Notes: generated from the sequence alone by a model not told the origin. 64,000 nucleotides of DNA from Megamerina dolium (GCA_963854835.1 OY978530.1:15263720-15327719); one strand, 5' to 3'. Shown: positions 22,805-36,101, numbered from the stretch's first letter. Translations and numbers: made by a program.

Positions 22805-23743
22805 ATGGTCACCAGTAAAGAGAGACGCCTTATTTTACAGTTTTTCTTCGATAAAGGCAAAAACGCAAAACAAGAGGGCTGAAAATGTGAATAGTGTTTA
22901 TAGTCCTGAAACTGTAGCAGCCAATCACGTGCAATTTTGGTTTCGTCGACTCCGTTCCGGTAATTTTGATGTCAAAGATGCACCACGCTCTGTAAAGCCA
23001 ATTGTCGAAAATATCGATAAAATAATTAAAATCGTCTAGTCTGACCTTCATGTAAGCACTGTTTTTATTGCCCAGGAGCTAACATTCCATAAAAAACCGT
23101 TGGGAACTATTTAAATAAGGCTCGATGTATGGGTGCCACACGAGTTAACGTAAAAAAGCCTCATGTACCGAATTTCCATCTGCGAACCGCTACTGAATCG
23201 GAACTAAATCGATCCATTTCTGAAGCGGATGGTTACTGACGGCGTCAAGAGAAAGCCATCATGGTCGAATCGCGGTGAGCCGGCGCAAATGGTGACCAAG
23301 CCAGGATTGACGGTCAGGAAAGTTTTGCTATGTGTTCGGTTGGATTGGCAGGGAATCATCTACTATGAGCTGCGGCTAAACTCTTAACTTGGATCTGTAC
23401 TGTCAACAGCTGGACCGTCTGAAGGAAGCAATCGCTCAGAAGCGGACAGCTTTGGCCAATAGGAGAGGAATTGTGTTCCAGCAGGACAACGCGTGTTCCA
23501 TCAGGACACACACATCGATAGTGACCCTCCAGAAGCTCCGGGAGCTTGGTTGTGAGGTTCATAAGTATCCACCAAGTAATTACTACCTGTTCCTGTCTAT
23601 GGCGAATGATTTTGCTGGTGAAAAATTCGCCTCAAAAGAAGCTTGTCAAAATCGACTGTCCCAATTTTTTGCCAATAGGGACGAGGGTTTCTATGAGAGT
23701 GGCAATATGAAATTACCTTCAAAATGGCAACAAGTTATCGAAT
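22805..23743 (+). pseudogene. mariner transposase (mauritiana-type), broken
   Basis: From ATG 22805 the frame reads MVTSKERRLILQFFFDKGKN and stops at TGA near 22880. Pieces follow in other frames: the helix-turn-helix block VQFWFRRLRSGNFDVKDAPRS (22930-22990), SWSNRGEPAQMVTKPGLT (about 23260-23310) and the C-terminal third at 23389-23743. The second Asp survives in VFQQDNA. The third Asp region, normally YSPDLAPSDY, reads YPPSNYYLF, so the catalytic Asp is lost, as is the usual GDE context of the first. The length fits a 345-residue mariner transposase. It cuts and pastes DNA when intact; this copy is dead. Confidence 0.85.
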
Positions 23744-23811
23744 AAAGCGGTGCATATTTGACTTAAAGCGGATCATTCTAACTATGCTAAATAAAACCTT
23801 CATTTTAATGC

Positions 23812-23845
23812 AAAAATAATGGATTTTTTTTTACTATAATAAGGA
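23812..23845 (+). repeat. mariner right terminal inverted repeat
   Basis: AAAAATAATGG then TTTACTATAATAAGGA, the imperfect inverse of 8973-9006. Confidence 0.6.
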
Positions 23846-23903
23846 TTTCTAGCGATTAATGATTGAAATGAATCAATTGCAGCAACAAGTAATGAACCTA
23901 TAG

Positions 23904-24306
23904 AGGTTAGGTTAGGATATGTGGCTGCCCTTTCTCTGAGAGGGCACACTTAGGCCAGAAAGGCCCATTCTGATACCACTGAGCTTCTCTGCCAATACTC
24001 TTGCGGTTTTTTGTCTATCGGCGGTTTATTTGATGCTATAAACCACTCTTCTATGTTGCTATTTGTCATAGGTGGTACGAATAGCCTAGCATATACAACT
24101 GCAACGTTGTTTACTAGAGATTCAGCATTTTGCTTTGCTACCTCACTGGATTTTGCTGTATCTACTTCACTGTCATTCATATAGGTTTCAGTATTAATTC
24201 CCGACAAAAAGAAAAAATAAATTTGTTGAATGAGTAACGGTTCCTGTTGCGGTAATCTAACCGTTTCTGGTACATATATATGTTTATACCTATATGTATA
24301 CACCTT
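23904..24306 (-). mobile_element. LOA-type 3' end with unassigned reading frame (unit 1)
   Basis: On the minus strand this ends GGCCTAAGTGTGCCCTCTC and then CCTAACCTAACCT, the same 3' signature as LOA element A at 3497-3560 (GGCCTAAGTGCGCCC, CCTCACCTAACCTAAC). Upstream is a 117-residue frame (24303-23950) ending SSVVSEWAFLA, with an acidic middle (NDSEVDTAKSSEVAKQ); I do not recognise it. It may be an ORF2 tail of a divergent LOA element or non-coding. It abuts an RTE fragment at about 24307. Confidence 0.5.
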
Positions 24307-25476
24307 CTTAGTGGAGCTATCCAGCCGCTGAAATTTAATACGCTTTATTATGTCGGTGCCGGCATATGGTTCATAGTTACATCTTATTCGATATTCGCTA
24401 CCAACGCAAATAGGTCCAAAGATCTTGCGTAGGACTTTTCTCCGAGCATTCTCTCATCTGTGGTGGAAATTGTCCAAGCTTCTGCGCAATATATGTAAGG
24501 ACAGGCATGATGAAGCTTTGAGAATGTGGTTTTCGTTTTCCGACAGAGTGCTCGACTTCTCAATTGCTCACTTAGCCCAGAGTAGCATATGTTAGCAAGA
24601 GTGATCCTTAACAATGTCCGCAGGCTGACGACGTGACTCTCTTCCAACATTGAGAATGTTGCACTGATGGCTGGCATTTTCATGCCGATTATGTCAATAT
24701 CGTCGGCATACGCCAACAGCACGACACTTTTGTTGAAGATAGTGCTATTATGTCGTACATCAGCAGGTCGTATTATTTTCTCCACCTTGTTCGGTATTGA
24801 ACCGAGGGAGAGGTCTTTTCCAGTATGCACAGTACAACGAGGGCTATGCAGTGCCATTCTGCATAGACGAATGAGTTTCGCAGTAATACCGGACTCAGAA
24901 ATAGTTATTTAGATGTAATCCTTTGCCGGGCTGTCGAAAGCGTCTTTATAACCAACTGTGTCGATATTTTAGCGCAGTGATTTGTAACAGTGTTCAAATC
25001 TTGCCGATGGTAGACTTACCAGGTCTGAAGACACACTGATACTCGTAAGGTCAAATCAGGTTGTTAAGCATAAGTTGGCTCAAATTGTGGGATCTCCTTT
25101 TTTACATATAGAACAAAGAACACTGAGCATCCAACCAACGGGCATGCTTTCATCTGACCATATTCAGCATATGAGCTGATTCATGCCCATCGCCTCCGAT
25201 TGTTAACAACTCGGCAGGCAGGCCATCATCACCTGCAGCTTTTATGTTTTTCATCCTAGAAATGGCCTTTTTGACCTCGTCATGGTCGGATAGTGGAATA
25301 CCTACACCATCGTGCGTGAGTAGAGAGTTCGGGAAATCTGCTCCTCTGACGGAATCGTTCGAAGTATTCATTCAATAACGTAGAGAAGTGTCCCCTCCAT
25401 AAGCTTAGTACGATCGAATAATTTTTGAGTCTCATTCCTGTCTCTATCTCCTTATACTTGCATCCTTCTTACTCTC
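23928..25476. repeat. Tandem duplication, unit 1
   Basis: This stretch is repeated almost base for base at 25485-27033, an offset of 1,557. I saw only a few differences (for example ACCACTGAG against ACCACCGAG, CTAGAGATT against CTAGCGATT, AAGAGTGATCC against AAGAGAGATCC). The unit spans the LOA-type 3' end and the RTE RT fragment, so it duplicated a pre-existing transposon junction. Confidence 0.95.
24307..25371 (-). pseudogene. RTE-type reverse transcriptase fragment, unit 1
   Basis: The minus-strand frame 25371-25150 gives ISRMKNIKAAGDDGLPAELL, the start of the RT. The frame 24857-24384 gives VVLLAYADDIDIIGMKMPA (YADD) and, further on, RALCRKTKTTF and YCAEAWTISTTDERML. The part between (25149-24858) and the end contain frameshifts. 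The last recognisable block, GTDIIKRIKFQRL, lies near 24330-24370. RTE elements carry one ORF with endonuclease and RT. This copy lacks the central fingers and the C-terminus. Confidence 0.85.
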
Positions 25477-25510
25477 TAAGTGTGCCCTTTCTCTGAGAGG
25501 GCACACTTAG
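25476..25510. repeat. Perfect hairpin at the duplication junction
   Basis: CTAAGTGTGCCCT at 25476-25488 and its exact reverse complement AGGGCACACTTAG at 25498-25510 are separated by 9 bases. The hairpin exists only at the junction between the two 1.5-kb units; the equivalent left arm is absent before unit 1. Confidence 0.85.
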
Positions 25511-27033
25511 GCCAGAAAGGCCCATTCTGATACCACCGAGCTTCTCTGCCAATACTCTTGCGGTTTTTTGTCTATCGGCGGTTTATTTGATGCTATAAAC
25601 CACTCTTCTATGTTGCTATTTGTCATAGGTGGTACGAATAGCCTAGCATATACAACTGCAACGTTGTTTACTAGCGATTCAGCATTTTGCTTTGCTACCT
25701 CACTGGATTTTGCTGTATCTACTTCACTGTCATTCATATAGGTTTCAGTATTAATTCCCGACAAAAAGAAAAAATAAATTTGTTGAATGAGTAACGGTTC
25801 CTGTTGCGGTAATCTAACCGTTTCTGGTACATATATATGTTTATACCTATATGTATACACCTTCTTAGTGGAGCTATCCAGCCGCTGAAATTTAATACGC
25901 TTTATTATGTCGGTGCCGGCATATGGTTCATAGTTACATCTTATTCGATATTCGCTACCAACGCAAATAGGTCCAAAGATCTTGCGTAGGACTTTTCTCC
26001 GAGCATTCTCTCATCTGTGGTGGAAATTGTCCAAGCTTCTGCGCAATATATGTAAGGACAGGCATGATGAAGCTTTGAGAATGTGGTTTTCGTTTTCCGA
26101 CAGAGTGCTCGACTTCTCAATTGCTCACTTAGCCCAGAGTAGCATATGTTAGCAAGAGAGATCCTTAACAATGTCCGCAGGCTGACGACGTGACTCTCTT
26201 CCAACATTGAGAATGTTGCACTGATGGCTGGCATTTTCATGCCGATTATGTCAATATCGTCGGCATACGCCAACAGCACGACACTTTTGTTGAAGATAGT
26301 GCTATTATGTCGTACATCAGCAGGTCGTATTATTTTCTCCACCTTGTTCGGTATTGAACCGAGGGAGAGGTCTTTTCCAGTATGCACAGTACAACGAGGG
26401 CTATGCAGTGCCATTCTGCATAGACGAATGAGTTTCGCAGTAATACCGGACTCAGAAATAGTTATTTAGATGTAATCCTTTGCCGGGCTGTCGAAAGCGT
26501 CTTTATAACCAACTGTGTCGATATTTTAGCGCAGTGATTTGTAACAGTGTTCAAATCTTGCCGATGGTAGACTTACCAGGTCTGAAGACACACTGATACT
26601 CGTAAGGTCAAATCAGGTTGTTAAGCATAAGTTGGCTCAAATTGTGGGATCTCCTTTTTTACATATAGAACAAAGAACACTGAGCATCCAACCAACGGGC
26701 ATGCTTTCATCTGACCATATTCAGCATATGAGCTGATTCATGCCCATCGCCTCCGATTGTTAACAACTCGGCAGGCAGGCCATCATCACCTGCAGCTTTT
26801 ATGTTTTTCATCCTAGAAATGGCCTTTTTGACCTCGTCATGGTCGGATAGTGGAATACCTACACCATCGTGCGTGAGTAGAGAGTTCGGGAAATCTGCTC
26901 CTCTGACGGAATCGTTCGAAGTATTCATTCAATAACGTAGAGAAGTGTCCCCTCCATAAGCTTAGTACGATCGAATAATTTTTGAGTCTCATTCCTGTCT
27001 CTATCTCCTTATACTTGCATCCTTCTTACTCTC
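25485..27033. repeat. Tandem duplication, unit 2
   Basis: Second copy of 23928-25476. After 27033 the sequence continues into the upstream RTE region, which unit 1 lacks, so unit 2 is the one still joined to the rest of the element. Confidence 0.95.
25864..26928 (-). pseudogene. RTE-type reverse transcriptase fragment, unit 2
   Basis: The near-identical copy of the unit 1 fragment: SRMKNIKAAGDDGLPAELL at 26928-26707 and LLAYADDIDIIG in 26414-25941, with the same frameshifts. One visible residue difference is LRISLANIC against LRITLANIC. Shared disabling changes show that the copy was already dead when duplicated. The 117-residue unassigned frame recurs at 25860-25507. Confidence 0.85.
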
Positions 27034-27882
27034 CTGTTGCGCCTGAAAATACGTTTCTCCGCACACCTCTTCTATCTATACCGCTCCTTAAAAACTTGCA
27101 TAGCACAATCACACAGAGTTTTTCTGTAGACTGCGTCTTTTTCTATAGTAGCGTGATGACACTCCTCTTCATACCACTCATTCTAAGAGGCCTGTAGAAA
27201 CCGATTACCTCCTTGGCAGCAGTAATCATGGAGTGGGATATATGTGCCACCCGTGCGCATGCATCATCAAGAGGTGGATTATTCTGCATAAGCAGATCCG
27301 TTAGTCGAGTTATAAGAGCATTTGCTGTCCCTAGTGATTGCAGTTTATTGACTTCAAGCTTTTTCTGTGTGACTCCGATCTTCTTTGCGACGCATATACG
27401 TATTCGCACATAAGCTGCATCAAGGTAGTGTTCCGAGTCGATGTTGGAACGATGTTTCACAACCATCACACTGGAAGCATGCCTTCCGTCGATTTGGAGA
27501 CATGCCTTCCGTCGATTTGGAGACAGCCTAAACGCTTTATGGATGTCGAGATGTTGAAATCTGATACTACTGATACAACTAATTACCAGGTTTTGTGCTG
27601 ATCCGAAGTCGATCAGCCGGAAGTTTTCTGATGGAGGCTGAATTTTCCGACAGTTGGACCAAAGGTACCTTCCGTGTCCAGCCTGGTATTAAAGTCGGCA
27701 AACACGATTTTGATATAGTGATGGGGGCAGTGGTCATAAATTCTTTCGGGGCGTTCAAAGAAGCTCTCTTTGATCGCATCACCCTTCTCATTTGTAGGGG
27801 CGTGGGAACATGTTAAGCTGATGTTGAAAAAAATGAAAATATGTTACAGTCTCTTACTGACCACAAATCGACTTACGAGTTT
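27034..27882 (-). pseudogene. RTE-type endonuclease and linker
   Basis: On the minus strand, 27880-27840 reads LVSRFVVSKRL (the RTE endonuclease FxVSKRL block). 27791-27579 contains LNAPKEFMTTAPITI, matching the region before the GDFNAR motif. 27469-27143 holds NIDSEHYLDAAYVRIRICVAKK (the terminal SDH-type motif reads SEH) and PLDDACARVAHISHSM. Frameshifts and small deletions have destroyed the enzyme. It is the 5' portion of the element whose RT is at 25864-26928 and it abuts, head to head, the RTE 3' end at 27883. Confidence 0.8.
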
Positions 27883-28158
27883 GTCAAAATCCAGCGGCTG
27901 CGCTGGCTAGGTCATATCGAGCGAATGGAAGAACACGCTCCACCTAAGCAGGTGTTATATTCGGAACCCGCTGGAGGACGACGCAGAAGAGGAAGACCTA
28001 ACGTCCGGTGGAAAGACCAAGTACTGGAGAACTTGACGGCGCTTTGAATTTCTAACTGGCGCCAGCTAGCAAAGAACAGAGATGGCTGGCGAAGCATGTT
28101 ATTTTCGGCCTAAATCGATATTCGGTTGTTATGGCCACATAAGTAAGTAAGTAAGTAA
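27883..28158 (+). pseudogene. RTE-type ORF C-terminus and 3' tail, opposite strand
   Basis: The plus strand encodes VKIQRLRWLGHIERMEEHA, then GGRRRRGRPNVRWKDQVLENL, and after one TGA, WRQLAKNRDGW and a final MLFSA. It ends in a (TAAG)n-type tail at 28139-28156, the usual 3' microsatellite of RTE elements. The fragment starts near the IQRL block at which the inverted RTE segment to its left breaks off (KRIKFQRL). This fits one element with an inverted 5' part. Confidence 0.8.
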
Positions 28159-28870
28159 ATCCACACCTTAAATTTGGTTGTCTTACGTTGAATAATTTGT
28201 AACTTATAGCGGTTTAAATTTTTTTTAATTTTTTTTTTTTTTTGTTTGGTAGCCCCATTAAGAAGTGGGCGTGGCATGTTGATTTTTTTTCCAGATTATG
28301 TACAACTACCATATTAACCTAGGTATTAATTATGATTGTTCTATACAGAAGATTGCAGAAGCTGAAGCTATCTCAATTTAAAAGAAATTCAGTCATTCTG
28401 TATAGGAGCCACAATAAAAAATGGGCGTTGCTGTCCCATTTCTTGTGAGTATATTTCCTCTTACAATACTAATCCACACTCTAAATCTGGTTGTCCTATG
28501 CTGAATAGTTTGTAAGATATTGCGGTTAAAAATTTTATAATTTCCGCAACTTCGTATGGGAGCCTGGACATAAAGTGGGTGTGGCACTCTCATTTTTTGC
28601 CATATTATTTCCGACTACCATGTTAATTTAAGTGTCGATTATGGTTATTCTAGACGGAAGATTGTAGAAGTTACAGCTGGTTAAATTTAAAAGAAGTACA
28701 TACACTTTGTATGGGAGCTACTATAAAAAGTAGGTGTGGCTAGCTTATTTTTGGCAGGGTTATGTAGCAGTATAATATAACGCTATGTGCTAAATATTGT
28801 TATCTCAAATGCTATATATTATGTGAGTTATAGCAAGTTAAAAATTTTGAAAATTCCAAGGTTAGTCGTG
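28155..28870 (+). repeat. Degenerate tandem repeat, about 312-bp unit
   Basis: Unit 1 (about 28155-28466) and unit 2 (about 28467-28777) share ordered blocks: CACACYxTAAATxTGGTTGTC, GTAG/GGAGCC...AAGTGGGxGTGGCA, CTACCATRTTAA and AAGATTGxAGAAG. A partial third unit follows. No protein is encoded. The block may be the core of a dispersed non-autonomous element whose end is at 29165. Confidence 0.65.
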
Positions 28871-29583
28871 TTGAATGCTTGGTGTGGGCATGGCTATTGA
28901 CCGATCATGCCCAATATCAATCTTCTCCGTACTCTTGGATCTCAGGTTACTTATGCCAAATTTTGTCTTAATAGCTCAATATTTGCTCAACTTATCGTGC
29001 GAACCAGCCAGGTGACGGACAGTCGGACGGACGGACATCGTTAAATCGAAAATTTAAACGACGATATATATACTTTTCTATATCTCCGGCGATTCCTTCA
29101 AGTGATTACAAACATCTGACCGAAATGAATATACCTTGCATATTGCATTATGCAGGGTATAATTAATGTAAACTCAACCTCAAAAATTTTTATATCCCAA
29201 ATTCGTAAAAAACAGAATTTTTTAATTGTTATAGAGAAGAGTATAAGTACCAAAATGATATTGAAGATATACATTTCGATAGGAAAATAACAGCTAGAAG
29301 CCGAAATAAATTGAACAAAATTCTTTCATATTATTTTAATAAAAAGTGTACCATATATGGGTACGTTGTTTTTATCTATTTTATATACTTTTTTTTTAAA
29401 TTCCTCATGAAGCGTTAAATCTTGCATAATTAATTTTTGTACAAAAGGGTCTCCTTAGTTATAATTCATGTTTTTTTTTGGTTTATTTGACTGTTTATTG
29501 TTTAAATAAAAATAAAGAACTTTCAGTTTAATTATATTTTTTCACAATGAGACATTTTTATACATAATTTGACAATTTTTAAA
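28871..29583. other. Repeat flank and AT-rich spacer
   Basis: 29010-29165 contains GGACGGACGGACATCG, ATACTTTTCTATATCTCC and a terminal GCAGGGTATAA, a block of the kind found beside dispersed repeats in flies. The remainder to 29583 is AT-rich with nothing I can name. Confidence 0.4.
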
Positions 29584-29810
29584 TGTTACCTGTAATAAGT
29601 GTGGGAGCATCTTTAATTTATATCACCTCTGTGGTGTAAGCAAAATATCAAATCGTATAAAAGAAGTACTGTTACTGTGACCCGTTATTTTAAGTTAGCT
29701 TAAGCTGTTCAGTTTAATAATGTACAAGTATAATATTGTAAAATAATACTATTTTAATTAATAAAGAAGTCAGTAGATTTTATTGAATATAATAAGCGCA
29801 GCTTATTACA
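29584..29810 (+). repeat. LTR of an unrelated gypsy-type element
   Basis: The segment begins TGTTACCTGTAATAAG and ends GCGCAGCTTATTACA, with AATAAAG near 29759. It is followed without a gap by a tRNA-Leu type primer site. Its length is about 227 bp. No partner LTR is present in the window, so the 5' boundary is inferred from the TG start. Confidence 0.6.
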
Positions 29811-29828
29811 TGGTGTCAGAAGTGGGAT
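29811..29828 (+). promoter_or_regulatory. Primer binding site (tRNA-Leu type)
   Basis: TGGTGTCAGAAGTGGGAT is complementary to the 3' end (CCCACTTCTGACACCA) typical of an insect leucine tRNA. Minus-strand DNA synthesis would start here. It directly abuts the LTR. Confidence 0.7.
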
Positions 29829-29966
29829 GCCAATCAATTTGATTGCAAAAAGAATAAGTTACTAAAAGACGAAAAGCACCGTGGTCGTGTGCAGAACAAA
29901 GCGGGTGATTGCTGTTAAACCGAAATAAATCGGAAAGAAATCGGAGAAGAATCATCTTAATCAATA

Positions 29967-30182
29967 TTGACATCAAGTGAACGTGCATTACCGGAACTCG
30001 ATTGTGCCAACCTGTTGGGTACAGTCACATCTGGTGATGCAGTCATACAACGTACATTGGAGGTATTGGCGAAGTTTGATCAGCATTGCTTGCCACAGCG
30101 GAATATTGCTATGGAACAACACAAATTCAATATGATTACACAAAAAGATCGGCAAACATTCATGGAATTTGAAGAAAAGTAA
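29967..30182 (+). pseudogene. gag fragment of the tRNA-Leu-primed gypsy-type element
   Basis: The 71-residue frame contains LAKFDQHCLPQRNIAMEQHKF, NMITQKDRQTFMEFEEK. The pattern FD-x-C-x-P-x-xN followed by E-x-HKF and a Gln-rich segment is typical of the capsid region of some gypsy-type gag proteins. The frame stops at TAA 30180, and nothing downstream matches gag or pol, so the element is truncated here. Confidence 0.6.
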
Positions 30183-33165
<2,983 letters not shown>

Positions 33166-33207
33166 TATACTTACTTACTTATGTGGCCATAACAACCGAA
33201 TATCGAT

Positions 33208-34410
33208 TTAGGCCGAAAATAACATGCTTCGCCAGCCATCTCTGTTCTTTGCTAGCTGGCGCCAGTTAGAAATTCCAAGCGCCGTCAGGTTCTCCAGTAC
33301 TTGGTCTTTCCACCGGAGGTTTGGTCTTCCTCTTCTGCGTCGTCCTCCAGCGAATTCCGAATATAACACCTTCTTAGCTGGAGCATGTTCTTCCATTCGC
33401 TCGACATGACCTAGCCAGCGCAGCCGCTGGATTTTGATGCGCTTTACTATGTCAATATTGGCATACAGCTCGTACAGCTCATGGTTGTACCTTATTCGGT
33501 ACTCGTCACCAACGCAAATAGGTCCAAAGATCTTGCGTAGGACTTTTCTCTCGAAAACTCCAAGCATTCGCTCATCCGAGGTGGAAATTGTCCAGGCTTC
33601 AGCGCCATATGTTAGGACATGCATGATGAGAGACTTGTAGAGTGTAGTTTTCGTTCTTCGAGAGAGGGCTCGACTTCTCAATTGCTTACTCAGTCCAAAG
33701 TAACACCTGTTAGCAAGAGTTATCCTACGCATGATCTCCAAGCTGACGTCATTACTGCTGTTAATGCTGGTTCCAAGATAGACCAAGTCCCTTACTACTT
33801 CAAAAGCGTAGTTGTCAACAGTGACGTGCTGTCCAAGATGCCGGGACTCTTTGTTTGTTGACACTAGATACTTCGTCTAGCCCTCGTTCACCGTGAGACC
33901 CATCCGACGCGACTCTCTTTCCAACTCTGAGAATGCTGCACTGACTGCTTGCATGTTCATGCCGATTATGTCAATATCGTCGACATACGCTAACAGCATG
34001 ACACTTTTGTTGAAGATAGTGCCATTACGTCGTAGATCAGCAGCTCGTATTATTTTCTCCATAATAAGATTGAAGAAGTCGCACGATAACGAATCACCTT
34101 GTCTGAAACCCCGTTCGGTATTAAACGGTGCGGGGAGGTCCTTCCCAATTTTCACTGCACAACGGGAGTTATGCAGTGTCATTCTACAAAGTCGAATGAG
34201 CTTTGCAGGAATACCGAACTCAGACATTGTTGCGTAGAGTTCCCTTACCGGACTGTCGAAAGCGGCTTTATAATCAACAAATAGGTGGTGTGTGTCGATC
34301 TGTTTTTCTTGGGATTTCTCCAGGATATGGCGCAGTGTGAAAATCTGGTCGATGGTGGATTTACCAGGTCTGAAGCCACACTGATACGGTCCAATCAGGT
34401 TGCTGAGCAT
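33208..34410 (-). pseudogene. RTE element 2 reverse transcriptase, central and C-terminal part
   Basis: Two stretches, 34410-33877 and 33864-33208, are in the same frame and separated by a single TAG near 33874. Blocks: YQCGFRPGKSTIDQIFTLRHI, LFVDYKAAFDSPVR (motif A), RGFRQGDSLSCDFFNLIME, and VMLLAYVDDIDIIG (YVDD, relatives have YADD). The end has AEAWTISTSDERML, LRWLGHVERMEEHAP and GGRRRRGRPNLRWKDQVLE, finishing in SMLFSA. Both catalytic Asp residues are present. It is the longest RT stretch of this family in the window. Confidence 0.88.
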
Positions 34411-35267
34411 AGGCTTCAGCCTTTCACACAGTACGCTCGATAGAACCTTGTATGCGATGCTCAGGAGACTTATTCCACGGTAGTTGGCTCAAATTGTGGG
34501 GTCTCCTTTTTTATTTACAGGACAGAGAACACTGAGCCTCCAATCATCAGGCATGCTTTCATCCGACCATATTCTGCTTATGAGCTGGTGCATGCGGGTG
34601 AGCAGCTCATCGCCTCCGGTCTTAAACAACTCGGCAGGCAGGCCATTAGCACCTGCAGCTTTGAGTTCTTCAGCCTTAAAATGGCCGTTTCAACCTCGTC
34701 ATAGTCGGGTGGTGGAATATCAACGCCTTCATTTGTAATTGGGGTTATCGGGCAATCTCCTCCACTGGCGGAATTGTTCGTATCATCGCCATTCAGTAAC
34801 GTGGAGAAGTGTTCCCTCTATAGTCTCAGTACATTCTGGACATCTGTAACCAGATTCCCATTTCTATCTCGACAAGAAGAGGCTCTGTGATTTAAACCTC
34901 CACTCAGGCGCTTGATCTTTTCGAAGAATTTTCGAGTCTCATTCTTGTCGGTACACATCCCTATCTCCTCACACTCGCGTCTTTCCAACTCCCTCTTTTT
35001 GCGCCTGAAAAGGCGTCTCTCTGCACTCCTTTTCTCTCTATACCGCTCCTTAACAGCTCGCGTTGCGCCTGCACGCAGGGTTTTTCTGTAGGCGGCGTCT
35101 TTCTCTGCGGTAGCGTCGCGACACTCCTGATCATACCACTCATTCCTCAGAGGCCGGTAGTAACCGATTACCTCCTCGGCAGCAGTAGTCATGGAGTGGG
35201 ATATATGTGTCCACCGTGCGCATGTATCATCAAGTGGGGGAGTCGGAGTCCGTCGGAGCGTGGGCAC
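34411..35267 (-). pseudogene. RTE element 2 linker and RT N-terminus
   Basis: 35267-34818 encodes PPLDDTCARWTHISHSMTTAAEE, a very basic stretch (REKRSAERRLFRRKKRELERR) and FFEKIKRLSGGLNHRASSCRD, the segment between endonuclease and RT. The RT N-terminus (PDDWRLSVLCPV-type region and the AAGANGLPAELF block) is spread over other frames between 34817 and 34411. Frameshifts near 34818 and about 34500-34690 break it. Confidence 0.75.
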
Positions 35268-35319
35268 ATATAAGGCTGATGTTGAAAAATTTTGCCTTGA
35301 TGCGGATTGTGACCAACCG

Positions 35320-35652
35320 TTAGTTCACAGGCGTGAACTGTGAGACAAGATGTCGTAGTCTCTTGCTGACCAAAAATCCATATCCTAATTCGTGCCTTTC
35401 AGCATGGCAACTGTAGTAAATGTCACAGGACGCTCTTTTGGACCAGCCCTGTCCCGTCCATCGCATTACCTGGAGAGCGGTGATGTCAGCTCTGTATTTT
35501 TCGAGGACACCAACCAGCTGGATAGAGGCACCCTCCCTATAAAGGGACCGGACATTCCAGGTGCATATCCGTAAATCATTGTCCTTTTTTCGTTTGCGGC
35601 GGTCATCAACCAAAGCGTTAGTCCTTATCCGAGGCATATTTGTTTTTTTCAT
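35320..35652 (-). pseudogene. RTE element 2 endonuclease, N-terminal part
   Basis: DLRICTWNVRSLYREGA carries the catalytic Asn (WNVR). KYRADITALQVMRWTGQ is the block in which relatives have QEIRW; here the catalytic Glu reads Val (LQVMRW). After LVSKRLRHLVSQFTPVN the frame stops. The remaining 120 or so residues of the domain, with the DFNA and SDH motifs, are absent: the sequence goes on at once to PPLDDTCARW. Confidence 0.85.
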
Positions 35653-35890
35653 TGGGGGGGTTTTTTATGTGGCGGGTCCCAAACCCAAAGCACAAACTCT
35701 AACCGAGGAGATTTTCGCCACTCACTTCAGCCGCCTCCCAGCGGGTGCCAGGAAGACGTTGCCCGGTGGTCGCCACATGGAGGGCCCCCATTAATAATAA
35801 TGAAAGCGCCATCACAAAGTAAGCAGAGCAAGCCCCACCCGGTTGAGGCAGTTAGACACGTTACCATGCGAAAACACCACCAGACCAGTA
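35653..35890 (-). other. RTE element 2 5' leader
   Basis: GC-rich leader upstream of the RTE ORF. It contains GCCACATGGAGGGCCCCC and a CACCCGGTTGAGG block. The right limit is set where the ACAY microsatellite begins. Confidence 0.5.
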
Positions 35891-36101
35891 CGTGACATAT
35901 ATGTACATAATTTCAATATAATAAGCATATGCACATACACACACACATTTGTACATACATTCATACATATAATACATCCATACATTCACATATACATGCA
36001 TGTACAAACATATTCACATATATATACATAGATACATATATATACAAGCGTATACATATACACATGCATATATATACATACACACACAACACATAAATCC
36101 A
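35891..36101 (+). repeat. ACAY/ATACAT-type microsatellite, left flank of the R1 insertion
   Basis: Short units such as ACATAC, ACACACAC and ATACAT alternate for about 200 bases. The last 10 bases, CATAAATCCA (36092-36101), are repeated after the R1 poly(A) at 60810-60819. Confidence 0.8.

Larger units (their letters stand above)
33166..35890 (-). mobile_element. RTE-type non-LTR retrotransposon 2
   Basis: The minus-strand element runs from a GC-rich 5' leader (about 35890-35653) through an endonuclease start (35652-35320), a linker (35267-34818) and RT (34817-33208). It ends in a (TAAG)n tail at 33170-33181, next to the TA array. Most of the endonuclease has been deleted. It is the same family as 24307-28158, with a better preserved RT. 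Confidence 0.85.

Noticed and set aside
24384..26414. Two independent RTE insertions
   Set aside because: The units are nearly identical, share the same frameshifts and include the same neighbouring LOA-type end, so duplication of one insertion is simpler.
35891..36101. CRISPR-like or structured repeat array
   Set aside because: Units are short, irregular ACAY microsatellite without constant-length spacers, and the setting is eukaryotic.
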